DNA of 8,016 nucleotides from positions 1 to 8,016 of the forward strand of contig JAEYYZ010000167.1 of NCBI GenBank assembly GCA_023428185.1, written 5' to 3'. Below are positions 5,118 to 8,016 of the stretch, piece by piece. Numbering within the stretch: the stretch's first letter is position 1; the number at the start of each line of letters is the position of its first letter. Under the pieces are notes generated by a model that did not search any database, was not told the origin of the DNA, and saw only the letters and a program-made list of their open reading frames with translations. Origin of the DNA: Actinomycetes bacterium (GTDB taxonomy: Bacteria > Actinomycetota > Actinomycetes > Actinomycetales > Demequinaceae). A program made the translations under genes and the position numbers.

Positions 5118-5943
5118 GCGCGGCCAGCAGGGCCAGCGCGCGCTCGTGCACCAGTCCGTTGGTAGCAAGCGCGGATCCAGAGAACGGGCCATCCTTGCCG
5201 TCTAGCCCGGTAAAGCGACCGCCCGCCTCGGTCACGATGGGCACTAGCGCCGCCATGTCGTAGAGCGCCAGTTGTGGCTCGGTAGCGATGTCGACCAAAC
5301 CCTCCGCCACCATCATGTAGCTCCAGAAGTCGCCGTACCCGCGCGCCCTGGACACGGCGCGCTGCAACGCCACGATGCCCTCGCTACTCCCGACCTCATC
5401 CCAATACATGAGGTCAGAGAAACTCAGCGATGCCTGGGAGAGCTCGGATACACCGGACACGCCAATAGCGCGCGGCTCACGAGAGAAGCCGTCAATCTTG
5501 GTCACGGTCCAAGCCCCAGCGCCTACCGCGGCGTACCAGCGCCGGCCAAGAGCCGGGGCGCTCACCACGCCAACGGCACACACTTCCTTGCCTTCAGCGT
5601 CTGTATCGATCAGTGCAATGAGAGTTCCCCACACCGGCACTCGCCTCACAAAGTTCTTGGTGCCATCGATGGGGTCCACTACCCATCGCCGGGGACCGCT
5701 GCCGGTGGTGCCGTACTCCTCGCCCACCACAGCGTCGGCAGGGCGAGACGCAGCCAGCCGCTCGCGCACTAGCCGCTCCGCAGCGCGGTCAATGGCGGTG
5801 ACGGGGGTGTCGTCGGGCTTCATTTCCACGTCGATGACGCCTTGCGCGCCCGCCAACGTGAGTACGTCCACGGCATCCGCGATCTCCAACGCCAACGCGA
5901 GGTCAGCGGCGTAGGGACCAGTGAGTTCTAGCGGAGCTCTCAT
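5104..5943 (-). CDS. hisN: Histidinol-phosphatase of the inositol monophosphatase family
   Basis: A 279-residue Mg-dependent phosphatase of the inositol monophosphatase superfamily. Visible motifs are KPDDTPVTAIDRAAE (42-56), the metal-binding GEEYG (74-78), the signature WVVDPIDGTKNF (87-98; Asp90, Asp93, Thr95) and the C-terminal metal site LYDMAALVPIVTEAGG (227-242; Asp229). The form with RVPVWGTLIAL and SAPALGRRWYAA resembles the actinobacterial HisN group, which converts L-histidinol phosphate to L-histidinol in histidine biosynthesis. Other members of the superfamily act on inositol phosphates, so substrate is inferred. The ATG at 5943 lies 18 bp after the rsgA stop, with only a weak ribosome binding site (TGAAG), which suggests operon expression and perhaps coupled translation. 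Length is normal. Its stop (TAA, 5104-5106) lies inside the convergent surface-protein gene. Confidence 0.88.
   Translation of the reverse strand: MRAPLELTGPYAADLALALEIADAVDVLTLAGAQGVIDVEMKPDDTPVTAIDRAAERLVRERLAASRPADAVVGEEYGTTGSGPRRWVVDPIDGTKNFVRRVPVWGTLIALIDTDAEGKEVCAVGVVSAPALGRRWYAAVGAGAWTVTKIDGFSREPRAIGVSGVSELSQASLSFSDLMYWDEVGSSEGIVALQRAVSRARGYGDFWSYMMVAEGLVDIATEPQLALYDMAALVPIVTEAGGRFTGLDGKDGPFSGSALATNGLVHERALALLAAPTGR
5118..5139 (+). terminator. Possible GC-rich hairpin terminator of the surface-protein gene
   Basis: Directly after the TAG stop, GCGCGGCC (5118-5125) can pair with GGCC-A-GCGC (5131-5139, one bulged A) around a 5 nt loop. No T-tract follows, so it would be an atypical or Rho-assisted terminator. 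It also lies within the hisN coding end (codons for AAPTGR and upstream), where GC-rich alanine codons can make hairpins by chance. Confidence 0.3.
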
Positions 5944-5961
5944 GCGCTTCAGGGTAGTCGG

Positions 5962-6996
5962 TTAGTACGTGTCGCCAGCGGCACGCGAGACCAGCAAGCG
6001 CCTGATCGAGTCCAGCGTGACTGCGCGGTCTGCCGCAACGCTGGGCTCAGGGGACGCCGCCCACTCGTCGAGCGCGCACCCGTCCGCAGCGCTGAGGTGT
6101 TGGCAACCGCGCGGGCAATGCTCCGCCGCGTAGTCGGCCACGTCAGGGAACGCCAGCAGAAACCCGCTGGGGTCCACGTGTGCGAGCCCAAAGGACCGCA
6201 CCCCTGGGGTATCGATGAGCCAACCTCCAGTAGGCACCTCGAGCATGAGTGAAGACGTTGACGTGTGGCGCCCGCGCCCGGTGACGTCATTCACGCGCCC
6301 GATGGCACGGTCCGTGCCAGGCACTAGCGCGTTGACCAACGTGGACTTGCCCACGCCCGACGGCCCCACAAATACGGTGCGCACTCCGTGAAGCTCTGTG
6401 CGCAATAGCTGGAATCCGGCATCGGCCTCGGGCCCGCCCTCCCGCTTGATCGAACACTCAATCACCGTGACACCCAGCGGCTCGTACATGCCACGCAACT
6501 CTGCGGCATCGGCCAAGTCTGCCTTGGTGAGCACTAGCAGCAGAGTGAGCCCTGCGTCAACGCCAGCCACCAAGCAGCGGTCAATCATGCGCACGTTGGG
6601 CTCTGGATCCTTGAGCGACGCGATGATGGCGAGTTGGTCGGCATTGGCGACCACTACGCGCTCGGTGGTGTCAGTGTCGTCGGCGGTGCGTCGCAAGGCC
6701 GAGACCCGCTCATCCCGGCGCACAATCCTGGCCAAGGTGTCGTCGGCGCCAGAAGTGTCGCCCACTACGCCCACAGCATCGCCCACCACCAGTCCGCGCC
6801 TGCCCAGCTCGCGAGACTTGACGGCCATGACCTTCACGCCCGGTTCGGTTTGGATGGTGTAGCGGCCACGGTCAACGGCCACCACCATCGCGTCAATGGC
6901 GTCGTCGTGCGCGGGGCGGCGCTTGGAGCGCGGGCGGGAACCACGGCCAGGGCGCACCTTTGCGTCCGACTCGTCGTACCGGCTCCAGTCCGTCAC
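5962..6996 (-). CDS. rsgA: Ribosome small subunit biogenesis GTPase RsgA
   Basis: A 344-residue GTPase that binds the 30S subunit late in its assembly. It has an actinobacterial N-terminal stretch (RYDESDAKVRPGRGSRPRSK), an OB-fold (about 35-105) and a circularly permuted GTPase domain. The motif order is G4 (TKAD, 157-160), then G1 (GPSGVGKST, 211-219), G2 (RHTST, 243-247) and G3 (DTPG, 262-265). A C-terminal zinc-binding set follows: Cys294, Cys298, His300 and Cys307 (HCPRGCQH...C). All key residues are present and length is normal. The start is the GTG at 6996, 13 bp after the aroA stop, with AGGGA upstream. The open frame continues to 7221 inside aroA, but that stretch is Pro/Arg/Trp-rich shadow sequence. 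The first internal ATG (at residue 37) would remove the conserved N terminus. It is the middle gene of an aroA-rsgA-hisN operon, an order common in actinobacteria. Confidence 0.95.
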   Translation of the reverse strand: MTDWSRYDESDAKVRPGRGSRPRSKRRPAHDDAIDAMVVAVDRGRYTIQTEPGVKVMAVKSRELGRRGLVVGDAVGVVGDTSGADDTLARIVRRDERVSALRRTADDTDTTERVVVANADQLAIIASLKDPEPNVRMIDRCLVAGVDAGLTLLLVLTKADLADAAELRGMYEPLGVTVIECSIKREGGPEADAGFQLLRTELHGVRTVFVGPSGVGKSTLVNALVPGTDRAIGRVNDVTGRGRHTSTSSLMLEVPTGGWLIDTPGVRSFGLAHVDPSGFLLAFPDVADYAAEHCPRGCQHLSAADGCALDEWAASPEPSVAADRAVTLDSIRRLLVSRAAGDTY

Positions 6997-7009
6997 CTGG
7001 TGGCAATCC

Positions 7010-8016
7010 CTACGCCGACGCCGTGGCGGGGTCTTGGGAGGTGGCCACCATCGCGTCCCACATCTGGGGGAAGTCGGGCATCGTCTTGGATGTGGTGCCC
7101 ACGTTGATGACCTTGATGCCGGGGACGCGCAGGCCCAGCACCGCGGCAAAGGTGGCCATGCGGTGGTCGTGGTACGTCTCCATGACGGCGGCGTTGAGGC
7201 CCGCAGGAGGCTCGCCACCAAACTTCAACGAGTCATCGCCCGCAAGGCACAGCCCACCCACTCGGTCTACCTCGGTAGCGATTGCCGCCAACCGGTCCGT
7301 CTCGTGGCCGCGCAAGTGGCCAATTCCTGTGAGCTCGCTCCCGCCGGTCGCCAGCGCGCACAGCGCCGCGATGGTGGGAGTGATCTCACCAGCGGGGGAC
7401 AGGTCCGCGGTGATGCCGTTCACCGTGCCGGTGCCGGTCACGGTGAGCACGTCGCCATCGAGTGAGCACGTGCCACCCATCTGGGTGAGCAACTCCGGGA
7501 ACAGCGCGCCAGGTTGGGTGGTCACGGCGGGCCACCCTGGAATGCGCACAGTGCCGCCCGCCACCAAGGCAGCCGCAATGAACGGGCCAGCGTTGCTGAG
7601 ATCCGGCTCCACGCGCACGTCACCCAAGCGAATAGGGCCGGGATGCACTACCCAGGTGCGGTTGTCGGGCTGATCCACCCGGATTCCCGCCTCGCGTAGG
7701 TTCTCGCAGGTCATGTCGATGTGCGGCAGGCTCGGCAACGCCTCGCCTACGTCGCGCACGGTGAGGCCGCCGGGCAAGCGTGGTGCTACCAGCAACAACG
7801 CTGTCACAAACTGTGACGAGGCGCTCGCGTTCACTTCCACTTCGCTGGGAACCGCAGTGCCGGGGGTGACCGTGAAGGGCAAGGTGCCACTGCCGTCGTC
7901 GTCTACTGTGGCGCCAAGCGCCCGCAACGCATCAATGAGCGCACCCATGGGGCGCACCCGCGCACCTTCGTCGCCATCAAACGTGACGGGCCGGGTATCA
8001 CCGGCAAGCCCAGCAA
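7010..8016 (-). CDS. aroA: 3-phosphoshikimate 1-carboxyvinyltransferase (EPSP synthase), partial at the 5' end
   Basis: EPSP synthase joins shikimate 3-phosphate and phosphoenolpyruvate in the sixth step of the shikimate pathway to aromatic amino acids. The window holds the C-terminal 335 residues of a protein usually about 430 long; the start lies beyond 8016. The frame is open to the window edge (LAGDTRPVTFDGDEGAR then RVRPMGALIDAL). Motifs present are the substrate-binding ASASSQFVTALLL, the DLSNAGPFIAAALVAGG segment, TPTIAALCALATG, LRGHETDRLAAI and the C-terminal DHRMATFAAVLGLRVPG with TSKTMPDFPQMW. The GTG at 7957 is an internal valine, not the start. The N-terminal lysine motif that binds phosphoenolpyruvate is outside the window, so glyphosate class cannot be read. 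The stop (TAG, 7010-7012) is 13 bp from the rsgA start. Confidence 0.97.
   Translation of the reverse strand, partial: AGLAGDTRPVTFDGDEGARVRPMGALIDALRALGATVDDDGSGTLPFTVTPGTAVPSEVEVNASASSQFVTALLLVAPRLPGGLTVRDVGEALPSLPHIDMTCENLREAGIRVDQPDNRTWVVHPGPIRLGDVRVEPDLSNAGPFIAAALVAGGTVRIPGWPAVTTQPGALFPELLTQMGGTCSLDGDVLTVTGTGTVNGITADLSPAGEITPTIAALCALATGGSELTGIGHLRGHETDRLAAIATEVDRVGGLCLAGDDSLKFGGEPPAGLNAAVMETYHDHRMATFAAVLGLRVPGIKVINVGTTSKTMPDFPQMWDAMVATSQDPATASA

Noticed and set aside
6997..7221. N-terminal extension of rsgA into aroA
   Set aside because: The extra 75 residues are Pro/Arg/Trp-rich shadow of aroA. RsgA proteins begin near the VTDWSRYDESD segment.
1..8016. CRISPR array, tRNA, insertion sequence or prophage
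   Set aside because: No spaced short direct repeats, tRNA-like folds, transposase or integrase frames were seen. The only repeats are domain repeats in the surface protein.

Overview
The window reads as a chromosomal segment of a high-GC actinobacterium. The high G+C content, heavy use of GTG starts, a DUF6912-type protein, a LAxTG-type cell-wall sorting signal and the aroA-rsgA-hisN gene order all fit that phylum. Micrococcales is the most likely order, but the genus cannot be fixed from the sequence alone. No rRNA, tRNA, CRISPR array, insertion sequence or prophage gene was seen.

Layout. Left end: a small winged-helix DNA-binding protein (7-219, minus) is divergent from a plus-strand block. 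That block starts with a membrane-anchored SAF-domain (CpaB/FlgA-like) protein (330-959). It continues with a CpaE/MinD-like P-loop protein (959-2188), fused by a TAATG stop/start overlap, and then a DUF6912-like protein (2270-2701). The 110 bp divergent region holds a perfect DnaA-box sequence and a plausible promoter. Middle: after a 172 bp gap comes a 747-residue secreted surface protein (2874-5117). It has a signal peptide, a seven-blade YVTN-type beta-propeller, four fibronectin type III domains and a C-terminal LATTG sorting signal. Right: a minus-strand operon runs aroA (partial, off the window edge), rsgA, hisN, with 13 and 18 bp gaps. The hisN 3' end overlaps the 3' end of the surface-protein gene by 14 bp, tail to tail.

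How they fit together. The aroA-rsgA-hisN block is housekeeping: the shikimate pathway, 30S subunit maturation and histidinol-phosphate dephosphorylation. The SAF/CpaE pair resembles two parts of a Tad/Flp pilus assembly system, but no pilin, TadA ATPase, TadB/C or secretin gene is present. The CpaE-like protein also lacks both canonical lysines of the deviant Walker A motif. This orphan pair, with its divergent DNA-binding protein and DnaA-box sequence, is the least explained part of the window. The surface protein is probably an adhesin or envelope-binding protein attached by a class E sortase.
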